Below are positions 8,356-19,021 of a stretch of 61,265 nt of DNA, piece after piece. The first letter of the stretch is position 1. Each line of letters opens with the position of its first letter. The stretch is from Bacteroidaceae bacterium (lineage in GTDB: Bacteria > Bacteroidota > Bacteroidia > Bacteroidales > Bacteroidaceae): contig JAFYRW010000010.1 in assembly GCA_017546785.1 (NCBI GenBank), positions 1 to 61,265 of the forward strand. Reading direction: 5' to 3'. Made by a program: the position numbers and the translations under genes. The notes below the pieces were generated by a model. That model was not told where the DNA came from. It saw only the letters and a list, made by a program, of their open reading frames with translations, and ran no database searches.

Positions 8356-9104
8356 TGCATCAATAATTGTGTTAAAACTATGTCGGCGAAGAGTATGAGT
8401 ACGCTGCAGCTTACAACAGCGTTTGTACTCGCTTTACCGACCTCAATAGAGCCGCCCTCTACACGGTAGCCGAAGAACGATGCTACCGATGCGATTATAA
8501 AGGCAAAGAAGATTGCCTTTATGATGCTACAACCAATATACCAGGGGATGAAGCAATATTGTAATCCGCAGGTGAGGTCCTCGGGGGTCATTATCTGTGT
8601 TGCGTAGCATATGGCATAGGAGCCGCCAATGCCCGAAATAATACTGAATATTACCAAAATGGGTATAAATGTCACCAATGCCGATATTTTGGGCAGAATA
8701 AGGAAATTGGCCGAATTTACTCCCATAATTTCGAGCGCGTCAATCTGCTGGGTTACTCGCATAGTTCCTATTTCCGAGGTAATGTTCGAGCCAACCTTTC
8801 CCGCCAGAATAAGACACATTATCGATGAGGAAAATTCGAGCAGCATAATTTCGCGTGTGGCGTATCCTACAACAATCTTAGGCATCCAGGGGCTCTCGAT
8901 GTTCAGCTTCATCTGGATACATATCACCGCTCCGATGAAAAACGATATTATGAGCACGATGGGAATTGAATTTACTCCCAACTGAAAAATATCACGCAGA
9001 AACTGGCGGCCGAACATCTTCCAACATTCTGGACGTCCTATCACCCTTTTCATCAGCATAAGATAGCTGCCGAACGTGTCAATCCATTTTATTATAAAAT
9101 TCAT
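8352..9104 (-). CDS. MlaE-like ABC transporter permease
   Basis: This 250-residue integral membrane protein belongs to the MlaE/YrbE permease family. Several hydrophobic segments are visible, including SIPIVLIISFFIGAVICIQM, a stretch near 140-170 and one at the C-terminus. Family landmarks are REIMLLEFSSSIMCLILAGKVGS near residue 90 and the IGTMRVTQQIDALEIMG segment near 112. It is the first gene of the five-gene minus-strand operon, has its own promoter (9133-9140), and is translationally coupled to the ATPase gene. Confidence 0.94.
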   Translation of the reverse strand: MNFIIKWIDTFGSYLMLMKRVIGRPECWKMFGRQFLRDIFQLGVNSIPIVLIISFFIGAVICIQMKLNIESPWMPKIVVGYATREIMLLEFSSSIMCLILAGKVGSNITSEIGTMRVTQQIDALEIMGVNSANFLILPKISALVTFIPILVIFSIISGIGGSYAICYATQIMTPEDLTCGLQYCFIPWYIGCSIIKAIFFAFIIASVASFFGYRVEGGSIEVGKASTNAVVSCSVLILFADIVLTQLLMQ

Positions 9105-9132
9105 ATTATTTTCTCCTTTTTGAAAAACTTTG

Positions 9133-9140
9133 CAAAGTTA
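9133..9140 (-). promoter_or_regulatory. Promoter of the mlaE-led envelope operon
   Basis: On the minus strand the sequence reads TAACTTTG, an exact TAnnTTTG -7 element, 28 bases before the mlaE-like start. A clear TTTG at -33 is not evident. The divergent lptB promoter is about 120 bases away. Confidence 0.65.
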
Positions 9141-9237
9141 CGCTTTTTCATTGTTTAAAAGTGTTAATATTTATGATAGTTTTAAAATTTACTTATTAAC
9201 GTGCGCGTAAAGCCTCGTAAAAAGGGTAAAAACTTGC

Positions 9238-9264
9238 TTTGGTTGTAAAATTGCACTATCTTCG
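9238..9264 (+). promoter_or_regulatory. Promoter of lptB
   Basis: TTTG at 9238-9241 and TATCTTCG at 9257-9264 are 19 bases apart start to start, the spacing expected for the Bacteroidota primary sigma factor. Transcription would begin near 9270, about 15 bases before the ATG at 9285. Confidence 0.65.
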
Positions 9265-9284
9265 CACTCCTAAAAGTACCACGA

Positions 9285-10079
9285 ATGGACGAAATAAAGG
9301 ATAGTGTAAACGTGGGTGGTGGCGAACAGATGGTTCTACGCACCGAGAATTTGGTTAAGAAATACGGCAAGCGTACTGTCGTGAACAATGTCTCATTCAA
9401 TGTAAAGCAGGGTGAGATTGTTGGTCTATTGGGTCCTAATGGTGCCGGAAAGACAACCTCTTTTTATATGACTACAGGACTTGTGGTCCCCAACGACGGC
9501 CATATTTATATGAACGACATTGAGATTACGAAATATCCTGTGTACAAGCGTGCGCGCATCGGCGTAGGATATCTTGCGCAGGAGGCTAGCGTTTTTCGCA
9601 ATATGACCGTAGAGGACAATATAGCATCGGTGCTCGAACTTACCGGAAAGAGCAAAGAGTATCAGAAAGAGAAGCTCGAGAGCCTTATCGAAGAGTTTCG
9701 TCTGCAAAAGGTGCGTAAGAATCTCGGCAGCCGTCTCTCGGGTGGTGAGCGTCGCCGTACCGAGATTGCCCGTTGCTTGGCCATAGACCCCAAATTCATT
9801 ATGCTTGACGAGCCGTTTGCCGGTGTCGATCCTATTGCTGTAGAGGATATCCAGTATATTGTGTGGAAATTGAAGGACAAGAATATAGGTATTCTTATTA
9901 CCGACCACAATGTGCAGGAGACTCTCAATATAACCGACAGAGCCTATCTGTTGTTCGAGGGACGCATTCTTTTTGAAGGAACTCCCGAGGTTCTTGCCGA
10001 AAATTCAATTGTTCGCGAGAAATATCTGGGACGCGACTTTGTGCTGCGTAAGAAGGATTTTGAAATGTCGGCAGAGTGA
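9285..10079 (+). CDS. lptB: LptB, LPS export ABC transporter ATPase
   Basis: LptB powers the LptB2FG complex that extracts lipopolysaccharide from the inner membrane and pushes it onto the LptC-A-D bridge. Walker A GPNGAGKTTS is near residue 49, the signature LSGGERRR near 153, and Walker B FIMLDEPFAGVDPIAV near 172. The last of these is highly characteristic of LptB. The 264-residue form carries a 15-residue extension (MDEIKDSVNVGGGEQ) before the MVLRTENLVKKYG where many homologues start. An alternative ATG lies at 9330. I keep 9285 because the promoter sits just upstream of it. Confidence 0.95.
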   Translation: MDEIKDSVNVGGGEQMVLRTENLVKKYGKRTVVNNVSFNVKQGEIVGLLGPNGAGKTTSFYMTTGLVVPNDGHIYMNDIEITKYPVYKRARIGVGYLAQEASVFRNMTVEDNIASVLELTGKSKEYQKEKLESLIEEFRLQKVRKNLGSRLSGGERRRTEIARCLAIDPKFIMLDEPFAGVDPIAVEDIQYIVWKLKDKNIGILITDHNVQETLNITDRAYLLFEGRILFEGTPEVLAENSIVREKYLGRDFVLRKKDFEMSAE

Positions 10080-10100
10080 TGCTGTCGTTACAATAATATG

Positions 10101-10132
10101 ACTCGTTGCATCTTTGGTGCAACGAGTTTTTT
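10101..10132 (+). terminator. Terminator after lptB
   Basis: A perfect 10-bp stem ACTCGTTGCA/TGCAACGAGT with a 7-nt loop, followed directly by TTTTTT. Confidence 0.9.
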
Positions 10133-10233
10133 ATGCTGTCAAAAATTGGGAGAGGATGTGAAAGTGATATGAAATAAAGGCCGTTATATCCTAATTTTAA
10201 ACATATTGCGAACAAATTTGCAATTTTCTTGAT

Positions 10234-10259
10234 TTTGTGTCCGATAAGTTGTAACTTTG
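10234..10259 (+). promoter_or_regulatory. Promoter of the tig-clpP-clpX unit
   Basis: TTTG at 10234-10237 and TAACTTTG at 10252-10259. The predicted transcript has a leader of about 105 nt before the tig start at 10370. Confidence 0.7.
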
Positions 10260-10292
10260 CACGCTCTAAATTAGGCTTATAATATACAGTGC

Positions 10293-10312
10293 CCGCAACC
10301 GATGCGGTTTTT
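10293..10312 (+). promoter_or_regulatory. Small hairpin plus T-tract in the tig leader
   Basis: CCGCA/TGCGG (10293-10297 with 10303-10307) is followed by TTTTTC. An overlapping alternative, AACCG/CGGTT, shares the same bases. It resembles a short intrinsic terminator inside the leader, but the stem is only 5 bp, so the significance is uncertain. Confidence 0.35.
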
Positions 10313-10369
10313 CTCTTTCGGTTATTGACATTGTATTGTGAATCAGAAAATTACTTAAAATATTTTATA

Positions 10370-11716
10370 ATGGAATTTACATTGACAAATTTGGATGCTA
10401 CCAGCGCAAAGTTGGTGGTAAATGTTGTAGAGGCTGACTATGCAGCACAGGTAGAGAAAACTCTCAAGAACTTCCGTCAGAAGGCAAACATCCCCGGATT
10501 CCGTCCCGGAATGGTACCTATGGGCTTGATCAAGAAGCAGTATGGTACAGCAGTTAAGGCCGAGGAGGTTAATAAGCTTTTGCAGCAGAAGGTTTATGAG
10601 TATATCAGAGAGAACAAGGTTGATATGCTCGGCGAGCCTCTTCCCGTTGAGGAGCAGCAGGCTACATTGGATTTTGTAAATGGCAAGGACTTTACATTCG
10701 AGTTCGAGATTGCTCTTGCTCCCAAATTCGATGCTTCTTTGAGCAAAGAGGATAATATGACATATTATCAGATTCAGCCTACCGACGAGATGATCGACAC
10801 TCAGGTACAGAGCTACGCTCAGCGTTGCGGCGAGTACAAGCAGGTAGATTCTTACGAGTCTGGCGATATGATAAAGGGTAACCTTGCCGAGGTCGCAGAG
10901 GGCGGTATCAGCGTAAGCGCTGCTGTTCTTATGCCCAACTATATGAAGAACGAGGATCAGAAGGCTCTCTTCAACGGTGCAAAGGTTGGTGACGTTGTAA
11001 CATTCAACCCCAACGTTGCTTACGATGGCAACGAGGCTGAGCTCGCTTCACTTCTCAAGGTTGAGAAGAGTGAGGTTGCAAGCAAGAACGGCGACTTTAC
11101 ACTTACTATCAGTGAGATTACACGCTACGTAGCAAGCGAGATAAACCAGACTGTATTCGATGCAGCATTCGGTAAGGACGCTGTTAAGAGTGAGGAGGAG
11201 TTCCGCGCTAAGATTGCCGAGCAGTTCGAGGCTCGCTTTGCAGTAGAGAGCGACTACAAACTCTTGATGGATATTCGTACATACCTTATGGAGAAAATCG
11301 GTAAGATGGAGTTCCCCGAGGCATTGTTGCGTCGCATTATGGAACTTAACAAGGCCGAGAATGCTGAATCTATCAGTGAGGAGGATTTCCAGAAGAGTCT
11401 CACAGAACTCTCTTGGCATCTTATTAAGGAGCAGTTGGTTAAGAAATACGAGATTAAGATTGACGATGCAGACGTTCTTGGCGCAGCTAAAGAGGCTACA
11501 CGCGATCAGTTTGCTCAGTATGGAATGGCTAACGTTCCCGAGGATTTGCTCGAGAATTATGCAAAAGAGATGTTGAAGCAGGATAGAACACGCGAGGCTT
11601 TGGTGAACAGAGCTGTCGATGTTAAGCTCATCGATGCTATCAAGGCTAACATTACTCTTAAAAATGAAAAAATCTCGGTAGAGGACTTCAACAAAAAGGT
11701 TTCCGAGAACGATTGA
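10370..11716 (+). CDS. tig: Trigger factor
   Basis: Trigger factor is the ribosome-associated chaperone that meets nascent chains at the exit tunnel. I start it at the ATG at 10370 (MEFTLTNLDATSAK). An upstream in-frame start at 10289 would add a non-homologous leader running through the hairpin region. This gives 448 residues, normal for the family. The ribosome-docking loop appears as IPGFRPGMVP near residue 43 (GFRxGxxP). A PPIase-like domain and a long helical C-terminal domain follow. It is 34 bases upstream of clpP and clpX, a widely conserved association linking folding and degradation. Confidence 0.96.
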   Translation: MEFTLTNLDATSAKLVVNVVEADYAAQVEKTLKNFRQKANIPGFRPGMVPMGLIKKQYGTAVKAEEVNKLLQQKVYEYIRENKVDMLGEPLPVEEQQATLDFVNGKDFTFEFEIALAPKFDASLSKEDNMTYYQIQPTDEMIDTQVQSYAQRCGEYKQVDSYESGDMIKGNLAEVAEGGISVSAAVLMPNYMKNEDQKALFNGAKVGDVVTFNPNVAYDGNEAELASLLKVEKSEVASKNGDFTLTISEITRYVASEINQTVFDAAFGKDAVKSEEEFRAKIAEQFEARFAVESDYKLLMDIRTYLMEKIGKMEFPEALLRRIMELNKAENAESISEEDFQKSLTELSWHLIKEQLVKKYEIKIDDADVLGAAKEATRDQFAQYGMANVPEDLLENYAKEMLKQDRTREALVNRAVDVKLIDAIKANITLKNEKISVEDFNKKVSEND

Positions 11717-11750
11717 TTATATACAAGGTAATTTAAAAAAGTAGAGTAGT

Positions 11751-12419
11751 ATGGAGAGAGATGATTTTAAAAAATATGCAACCAAGCATTTGGGAATAAA
11801 CAGTATGGTACTCGACGGCGTAATAAAGGCGCAGTCACAGTATCTTAATCCTTACATCCTCGAGGAGCGTCAGTTGAATGTGACTCAGATGGATGTTTTC
11901 TCGCGCTTGATGATGGATAGAGTCATCTTTCTCGGTACTCAGATAGACGACTATACCGCAAATACTTTGCAGGCGCAGCTGTTGTACCTCGACTCGGTAG
12001 ACAGCGGTAAGGATATCTCTATTTATATAAATTCTCCAGGTGGTTCGGTAAGTGCCGGATTGGGCATTTACGACACAATGCAGTTCATAAACAGCGACGT
12101 TGTTACAATATGTACAGGAATGGCTGCGAGTATGGCTGCAGTGCTGTTGGTTGCAGGAGCCGAGGGCAAACGTTCGGCACTTCCTCATAGCAGGGTGATG
12201 ATACACCAGCCTATGGGTGGCGCACAGGGACAGGCAAGTGATATTGAGATTACGGCTCGTGAAATTCAGAAACTGAAAAAAGAACTTTACACTATTATAG
12301 CCGATCACAGTCACCAGCCTTACGACAAAGTGTGGGCCGACAGCGACCGCGACTATTGGATGACCGCTCAGGAGGCAAAAGAGTACGGAATGATTGACAG
12401 AGTACTCCTTAAAAAGTAA
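11751..12419 (+). CDS. clpP: ClpP, ATP-dependent protease proteolytic subunit
   Basis: Serine peptidase that assembles into a two-ring tetradecamer and degrades proteins fed by ClpX or ClpA/ClpC. It has 222 residues. The catalytic Ser127 is in GMAASMA, His152 in VMIHQP, and the Asp is probably Asp201 in DRDYWM. The SPGG oxyanion strand ([11 protein letters not shown]) is intact. It starts at the ATG at 11751. The stop is 2 bases from the clpX start, so the two proteins should be made together. Confidence 0.98.
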   Translation: MERDDFKKYATKHLGINSMVLDGVIKAQSQYLNPYILEERQLNVTQMDVFSRLMMDRVIFLGTQIDDYTANTLQAQLLYLDSVDSGKDISIYINSPGGSVSAGLGIYDTMQFINSDVVTICTGMAASMAAVLLVAGAEGKRSALPHSRVMIHQPMGGAQGQASDIEITAREIQKLKKELYTIIADHSHQPYDKVWADSDRDYWMTAQEAKEYGMIDRVLLKK

Positions 12420-12421
12420 TT

Positions 12422-13645
12422 ATGGCAGACAGAAACAAGAAACGTTGTAGTTTTTGTGGCAGATACGAGGATAAAGTCGAGATGCTTATAACGGGCATCG
12501 ACGGCTTTATCTGCAATAATTGCGTAGAGCAGGCACACGCAATACTGCGCGAGGAGCAGTTGTTGCCAAAGTCGGACTTTGAAATGTCTGAGCTGCCCAA
12601 GCCTAAGGAGATAAAGGCTTTCCTCGACGAATATATAATAGGACAGGACGACGCTAAATGTGCTCTTGCCGTATCGGTGTACAACCATTATAAGCGTTTG
12701 ATGCAGAATGGTAAGGATGCCGACGTTGAGATTGAAAAGAGCAATATTATAATGGTGGGTAGCACAGGTACCGGAAAGACTCTTATGGCACGTACCATTG
12801 CGCGTCTGCTTAAGGTTCCTTTTACAATCGTCGATGCAACAGTGCTCACCGAAGCAGGATACGTAGGCGAGGATATAGAGAGTATTCTTACCCGTCTGTT
12901 GCAGGTAGCCGATTACAAGGTAGAGGATGCCGAGCGTGGTATTGTCTTTATCGACGAGATTGACAAGATTGCGCGTAAGAGCGACAACCCATCGATAACA
13001 CGCGACGTAAGCGGCGAGGGTGTGCAGCAGGGACTGTTGAAGCTTCTCGAGGGCTCTATCGTGAACGTGCCTCCCCAGGGTGGACGTAAGCACCCCGACC
13101 AGAAGATGATTCCTGTGAACACAAAGAATGTACTCTTCATCTGCGGCGGAGCATTCGACGGCATAGAGAAAAAGATTGCACAGCGTCTGAATACTCACGT
13201 TGTAGGATTCGATTCTGTACAGAACCGATTGAATATCGCCAAAGAGGATATGATGAAATATGTCACTCATCAGGATTTGCGCTCTTTTGGCCTTATCCCC
13301 GAGATTGTAGGCCGCTTGCCTATTCTTACCTCTTTGCGTCAGTTGGACCGCGAGGCTTTGCGCAACATTCTCACCGAGCCAAAGAACTCTGTTATAAAGC
13401 AGTACAAGAAGCTTATGGAAATGGACGATGTAAAGCTTACATTCGAACCTGCGGTGCTCGACTTTATTGTCGATAAGGCAATAGAGTATAAATTGGGTGC
13501 CCGAGGCTTGCGTTCAATCGTAGAGACTATAATGATGGATAAGATGTTCGACATTCCTTCGAGCGGAGCAAAAAGCTGTAAGATTACTCTTGAATATGCC
13601 AAACGACAACTCGAAAAGAATAATTTGTCCGGTGCTTTAGCGTAA
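12422..13645 (+). CDS. clpX: ClpX, unfoldase subunit of ClpXP
   Basis: AAA+ unfoldase that recognises and threads substrates into ClpP. It has 407 residues. An N-terminal Cys4 zinc-binding domain is visible as CSFCGRY with a later CNNC. The AAA+ module shows Walker A GSTGTGKT near 118, the pore loop GYVG near 145, and Walker B FIDEID near 178. The C-terminal subdomain is complete. Just 2 bases separate it from clpP. A strong hairpin follows at 13664. Confidence 0.98.
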   Translation: MADRNKKRCSFCGRYEDKVEMLITGIDGFICNNCVEQAHAILREEQLLPKSDFEMSELPKPKEIKAFLDEYIIGQDDAKCALAVSVYNHYKRLMQNGKDADVEIEKSNIIMVGSTGTGKTLMARTIARLLKVPFTIVDATVLTEAGYVGEDIESILTRLLQVADYKVEDAERGIVFIDEIDKIARKSDNPSITRDVSGEGVQQGLLKLLEGSIVNVPPQGGRKHPDQKMIPVNTKNVLFICGGAFDGIEKKIAQRLNTHVVGFDSVQNRLNIAKEDMMKYVTHQDLRSFGLIPEIVGRLPILTSLRQLDREALRNILTEPKNSVIKQYKKLMEMDDVKLTFEPAVLDFIVDKAIEYKLGARGLRSIVETIMMDKMFDIPSSGAKSCKITLEYAKRQLEKNNLSGALA

Positions 13646-13663
13646 ATTGCTTGAAAATCAATA

Positions 13664-13695
13664 AAATATCCCTGCTTATGGCAGGGATATTTATA
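13664..13695 (+). terminator. Terminator after clpX
   Basis: AAATATCCCTGC pairs perfectly with GCAGGGATATTT (12 bp, 5-nt loop), ending in an A/T-rich tail. Confidence 0.85.
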
Positions 13696-13802
13696 TATAA
13701 AAACCTTAGTTGCGCATAGCCTCTCAGATTGTACTGAATAAAAATATGACATTTGTCCGAAAATATAGTTCGAAAAATTTGTTCCTTTCGATGAGTTGTT
13801 TA

Positions 13803-13810
13803 TAACTTTG
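13803..13810 (+). promoter_or_regulatory. Promoter of recQ-guaB
   Basis: TAACTTTG lies 24 bases before the recQ start. The nearest TTTG (13779) is 24 bases upstream of it, slightly longer than usual, so the -33 element is uncertain. Confidence 0.6.
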
Positions 13811-13833
13811 TTACAAATTAGGCATAATGTAAA

Positions 13834-16005
13834 ATGGCAAAGAAGTATAATTTGACAGATGTTCTTAAGAAGAACTTCGGTTTTGATACATTTAAAGGGG
13901 ATCAAGAGGCCGTAATCAAGAATCTGCTTGATGGAAAAGATGCCTTTGTGTTGATGCCAACCGGTGGTGGCAAGTCGCTTTGCTATCAGTTGCCTTCTAT
14001 TATAATGGAAGGTACTGCAATTGTAATCTCGCCACTGATTGCTCTTATGAAGAATCAGGTAGATGCAATCAGAAACCTGAACGAGGAGGATGGCGTTGCG
14101 CATTTCCTTAATTCGTCGCTTACCAAGCAGGCTATCGAAGAGGTTAAGGCCGATGTATTGTCGGGTAAGACCAAGCTGCTGTATGTCGCTCCCGAGTCTC
14201 TCACTAAAGAGGAGAATGTGGAGTTTCTTAAATCAATTAAAATCTCGTTCTACGCTATAGACGAGGCGCACTGTATCTCGGAGTGGGGACACGACTTCCG
14301 TCCCGAGTATCGTCGTATACGTCCTATCATAAACGAGATAGGCAAGGCACCTGTAATTGCTCTTACAGCTACCGCAACTACAAAGGTGCGCGATGATATT
14401 AAAAAGAATTTGGGAATACAGGATGCTCCCGATTTTAAATCGTCGTTCAACCGTCCGAACCTCTACTACGAGGTACGCCCAAAGACCAAGAATGTCGATA
14501 AGGATATTATTAAATTCATAAAAGCTAATCCCGGAAAGTCGGGTATAATATATTGCTTGAGCCGCAAGAAGGTCGAGGAACTTGCCGAGATTCTTCAGGC
14601 CAACGAGATTCCTGTAAAGGCATACCACGCAGGAATGGATTCTGTGGTGCGTTCGCAGACACAGGATGACTTTATTATGGAGAAGATAGATGTTATCGTG
14701 GCTACCATTGCCTTTGGAATGGGAATAGATAAGCCCGATGTACGCTATGTAATCCACTACGATATTCCCAAGAGTCTCGAGGGATATTATCAAGAGACCG
14801 GTCGTGCGGGACGCGACGGTGGCGAGGGCCAGTGTATTGCCTTCTACAACAGCAAGGACTTGCAGAAACTCGAGAAATTCCTCGAAGGAAAGCCTCTTGC
14901 CGAGCAGTATATAGGCCGTCAGCTTTTGCGCGAGACAACCGCCTATGCCGAATCGTCGGTGTGCCGCCGCAAGCTGTTGCTGCACTATTTTGGAGAGAAT
15001 TACGAGGTTGAGAATTGCGGTAACTGCGACAACTGCCGTCACCCTAAGAAACAGGTAGAGGCAAGAGAAATGCTCGAGACTGTATTGGAGGCGGTAATTG
15101 CTCTTAAAGAGAATTTCAAGGCAGAATATGTCATTGATGTCATTATGGGTAAGGAGACGTCCGATGTCCTTTCGCACAAGCACGAGGAACTCGAGTGCTT
15201 CGGTAGCGGACAGGGTGAGGATGTAAAACGCTGGAATGCCGTAATACGTCAGGCACTTATTGCAGGATACATCGACAAGGATGTAGAGAATTATGGATTG
15301 TTGATGGTAACTCCCGAAGGACATAAATTCCTGAATAAGCCCCACTCTTTCAAAATTGTTGAGGACAAGGATTTTGAGGAGGAGACAATTGTTCAGGCTG
15401 GTAGCACCTTTGCTGTAGACCCTGAGCTGTATGCGATGCTCAAGAATCTGCGTAAGAAATTGTCGAAGCAGTTGGAATTGCCTCCATACGTAATATTCCA
15501 GGATCCCTCGCTCGAGGCAATGGCAACAACCTATCCTATCACCATCGATGAACTACAGAATATCCCCGGTGTAGGCGCAGGAAAGGCCAAACGCTACGGA
15601 GAAGAGTTCTGTGCGCTCATAAAGCGTCACTGCGAGGAGAATGAGATTGACCGTCCCGAGGATTTCAGAGTGCGTACCGTTGCCAACAAATCAAAGTTGA
15701 AGGTAAGCATCATACAATCTATCGACCGCAAAGTGGCTCTCGACGACCTTGCGATAAGCAAAGGCGTTGAGTTCGATGAACTGCTCGACGAGATTGAGTC
15801 AATTGTATATTCGGGCACAAAGCTCAATATCGATTATTTCCTCGAGGAGATTATGGACGAGGACAACCTTATCGAAATATATCAATATTTTAAAAATTCC
15901 GATACAGATAACATTGACAAGGCTATGGATGAGCTCGGTGGAGACTACAGCGAGGAGGAGATTCGTCTTGTGCGCGTCAAGTTCATTTCGGAGATGGCAA
16001 ACTAA
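13834..16005 (+). CDS. recQ: ATP-dependent DNA helicase RecQ
   Basis: RecQ is a 3'-5' DNA helicase used in recombination repair and replication-fork processing. The helicase core has Walker A GGGKSLCYQLPS near residue 43, DEAH within DEAHCISEWGHDFR near 146, and QETGRAGRDG near 324. The RQC zinc site is visible as NCGNCDNCRHP near 390, and an HRDC domain covers about 530-600 (PGVGAGKAKRYG). At 723 residues it is about 110 longer than the E. coli protein. The extra C-terminal part is acidic and helical in appearance and probably holds a second winged-helix or HTH-like module. It is followed by guaB after 26 bases. Confidence 0.96.
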   Translation: MAKKYNLTDVLKKNFGFDTFKGDQEAVIKNLLDGKDAFVLMPTGGGKSLCYQLPSIIMEGTAIVISPLIALMKNQVDAIRNLNEEDGVAHFLNSSLTKQAIEEVKADVLSGKTKLLYVAPESLTKEENVEFLKSIKISFYAIDEAHCISEWGHDFRPEYRRIRPIINEIGKAPVIALTATATTKVRDDIKKNLGIQDAPDFKSSFNRPNLYYEVRPKTKNVDKDIIKFIKANPGKSGIIYCLSRKKVEELAEILQANEIPVKAYHAGMDSVVRSQTQDDFIMEKIDVIVATIAFGMGIDKPDVRYVIHYDIPKSLEGYYQETGRAGRDGGEGQCIAFYNSKDLQKLEKFLEGKPLAEQYIGRQLLRETTAYAESSVCRRKLLLHYFGENYEVENCGNCDNCRHPKKQVEAREMLETVLEAVIALKENFKAEYVIDVIMGKETSDVLSHKHEELECFGSGQGEDVKRWNAVIRQALIAGYIDKDVENYGLLMVTPEGHKFLNKPHSFKIVEDKDFEEETIVQAGSTFAVDPELYAMLKNLRKKLSKQLELPPYVIFQDPSLEAMATTYPITIDELQNIPGVGAGKAKRYGEEFCALIKRHCEENEIDRPEDFRVRTVANKSKLKVSIIQSIDRKVALDDLAISKGVEFDELLDEIESIVYSGTKLNIDYFLEEIMDEDNLIEIYQYFKNSDTDNIDKAMDELGGDYSEEEIRLVRVKFISEMAN

Positions 16006-16019
16006 AAATAAAACATTAA

Positions 16020-17507
<1,488 letters not shown>

Positions 17508-17515
17508 GAAATAAT

Positions 17516-17546
17516 AAAACTCGCTTGGCCCCCAAGCGAGTTTTAT
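17516..17546 (+). terminator. Terminator after guaB
   Basis: AAAACTCGCTTGG pairs perfectly with CCAAGCGAGTTTT (13 bp) over a CCC loop. It separates guaB from the following chaperone cluster, which starts 19 bases later. Confidence 0.9.
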
Positions 17547-17564
17547 GCAATTATATAAGATACA

Positions 17565-18995
17565 ATGAATAGAACCGGAAAAATATTTATGACAGCGTTG
17601 TCGCTGTTCTTTGCATTGTCGCTGTTTGCACAACAGGAGGACCCTGTGCTCATAAAGGTAAATGGCAAGGAGGTGCGTCGTTCCGAATTTGAGTATGCGC
17701 TCAATAAGAACAATGTTGCAGTAGGAGACAATAAAAAGGCGGTGGAGGAGTATCTTCCAATGTACGTCGATTTTAAGCTTAAGGTTGCCGAGGCCGAGGC
17801 TATGAAGCTCGACACTCTCCAGTCGTTCCTCGAGGAGTTCAAGAGCAACCGTGCACAGCTTGCCGAGAGTTATCTTGTGGACCTCGACTTTATAGAGAAG
17901 GCTGCACACGACGTATATGCGCAGGATTCGGCAGTTATTGGCCCTGATGGAATATTGAGCGTACAGCATATTTTCTTTCCCTTGAGACAGGATGCTGCCG
18001 AGCAGGATATTGCCAATGCAAAGGAGTCTGTAGAGGGCGCTTATAAATTTCTGAATGAGGGTGGCGACTTTGCCGAGGCTGTCAGTCGTTTCAAGGCGCA
18101 TTCGGGAGGCTTGCAGGTAGTAGAGGTAATACGCGGACAGGTATATAAGGAGTTTGAGGATGCCTTGTTTGCTCTTGCCGACGGAGAATATTCGGCTCCT
18201 TTCCGCACTCCTGCCGGCTATCATATTGCCAGACGAGTAAGCTCTCGCCCTTTTGGTATGTATAGCGAGTATCGCGAGGCAATTATCAAGATGCTCGAGC
18301 AGCAGCAGAATATAAGAGGCAAGGCCCGCCGTCACCGTGGATTGCAATTGGCACGCTCAATGGGTGGCAATATCTCTGCCGAGGAGGCGCTACGCATAGA
18401 GGATAGCTCTCTCGAGACCAAATATCCCGAATTCGGCCTTCTTATGCGTGAGTATTACGATGGATTGCTCTTCTTTGAGGTTTGTACACGCACAGTGTGG
18501 AATAAGGCCTCTGACGATGTATCGGGACTAAAGAAATACTTCAAGAAAAATAAGAAGAACTATAAGTTCGATACTCCCCGCTTCCGCGGAGCCGTTATAT
18601 ATGCCAACAGCGACGAGGATATTGCAAAAGCACAGAAGGTGCTGGCATCGGCCTCTACGACCGACGAGTATAAGGCTTTGTTGAAGGAGAATTTCTACGT
18701 TGATTCGGTGTACACCGTTCGTCTCGAGGTAGGAGTATTTGCCATTGGCGACAATGCTTGGGTAGATAAATTCGTCTTTGAGCAGGGCGAGGGTGGTAAG
18801 ATGAAACGCGGATTCTCGCAGGCGGGTGTCGTTGGTAAGCTTATTAAAAAGCCCGAGAGCTATCTTGACGTGCGCGGCTCTGTTGTAAGCGACTATCAGA
18901 AATATCTCGAGGAGGAATGGGTTAAGTCCTTGCGCAAGAAATATAAATGGTCGGTCGATCGTCAGGTGCTAAAAACCGTTAATAATCACGATTGA
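17565..18995 (+). CDS. PpiC-type peptidylprolyl isomerase (periplasmic)
   Basis: This 476-residue exported protein resembles the SurA/PrsA family of periplasmic folding factors. It has an N-terminal signal peptide (hydrophobic 9-21, AQ at the cleavage region). One PpiC parvulin domain is recognisable at about residues 125-230 (ILSVQHIFFPL ... TPAGYHIARRV). The C-terminal half is unassigned and contains a further PpiC-like stretch without strong motifs. It is the first of three consecutive genes for PpiC/SurA-type or related proteins, followed by an OstA-like gene. That points to outer-membrane protein assembly. Isomerase activity is predicted, not shown. Confidence 0.88.
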   Translation: MNRTGKIFMTALSLFFALSLFAQQEDPVLIKVNGKEVRRSEFEYALNKNNVAVGDNKKAVEEYLPMYVDFKLKVAEAEAMKLDTLQSFLEEFKSNRAQLAESYLVDLDFIEKAAHDVYAQDSAVIGPDGILSVQHIFFPLRQDAAEQDIANAKESVEGAYKFLNEGGDFAEAVSRFKAHSGGLQVVEVIRGQVYKEFEDALFALADGEYSAPFRTPAGYHIARRVSSRPFGMYSEYREAIIKMLEQQQNIRGKARRHRGLQLARSMGGNISAEEALRIEDSSLETKYPEFGLLMREYYDGLLFFEVCTRTVWNKASDDVSGLKKYFKKNKKNYKFDTPRFRGAVIYANSDEDIAKAQKVLASASTTDEYKALLKENFYVDSVYTVRLEVGVFAIGDNAWVDKFVFEQGEGGKMKRGFSQAGVVGKLIKKPESYLDVRGSVVSDYQKYLEEEWVKSLRKKYKWSVDRQVLKTVNNHD

Positions 18996-19021
18996 TAAAC
19001 TACATTTATTACATTTGTAAA

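Noticed and set aside
10289-10369. Upstream in-frame extension of trigger factor
   Set aside because: It covers the leader hairpin and gives a prefix not seen in trigger factors; homology starts at the ATG at 10370.
12368-13270. 300-codon minus-strand open frame over clpX
   Set aside because: Antisense shadow of clpX with no domain.
14233-15345. 370-codon open frame on the minus strand inside recQ
   Set aside because: It lies wholly antisense to a strongly conserved helicase, has no recognisable domain and is rich in residues expected from reverse translation of a coding strand.
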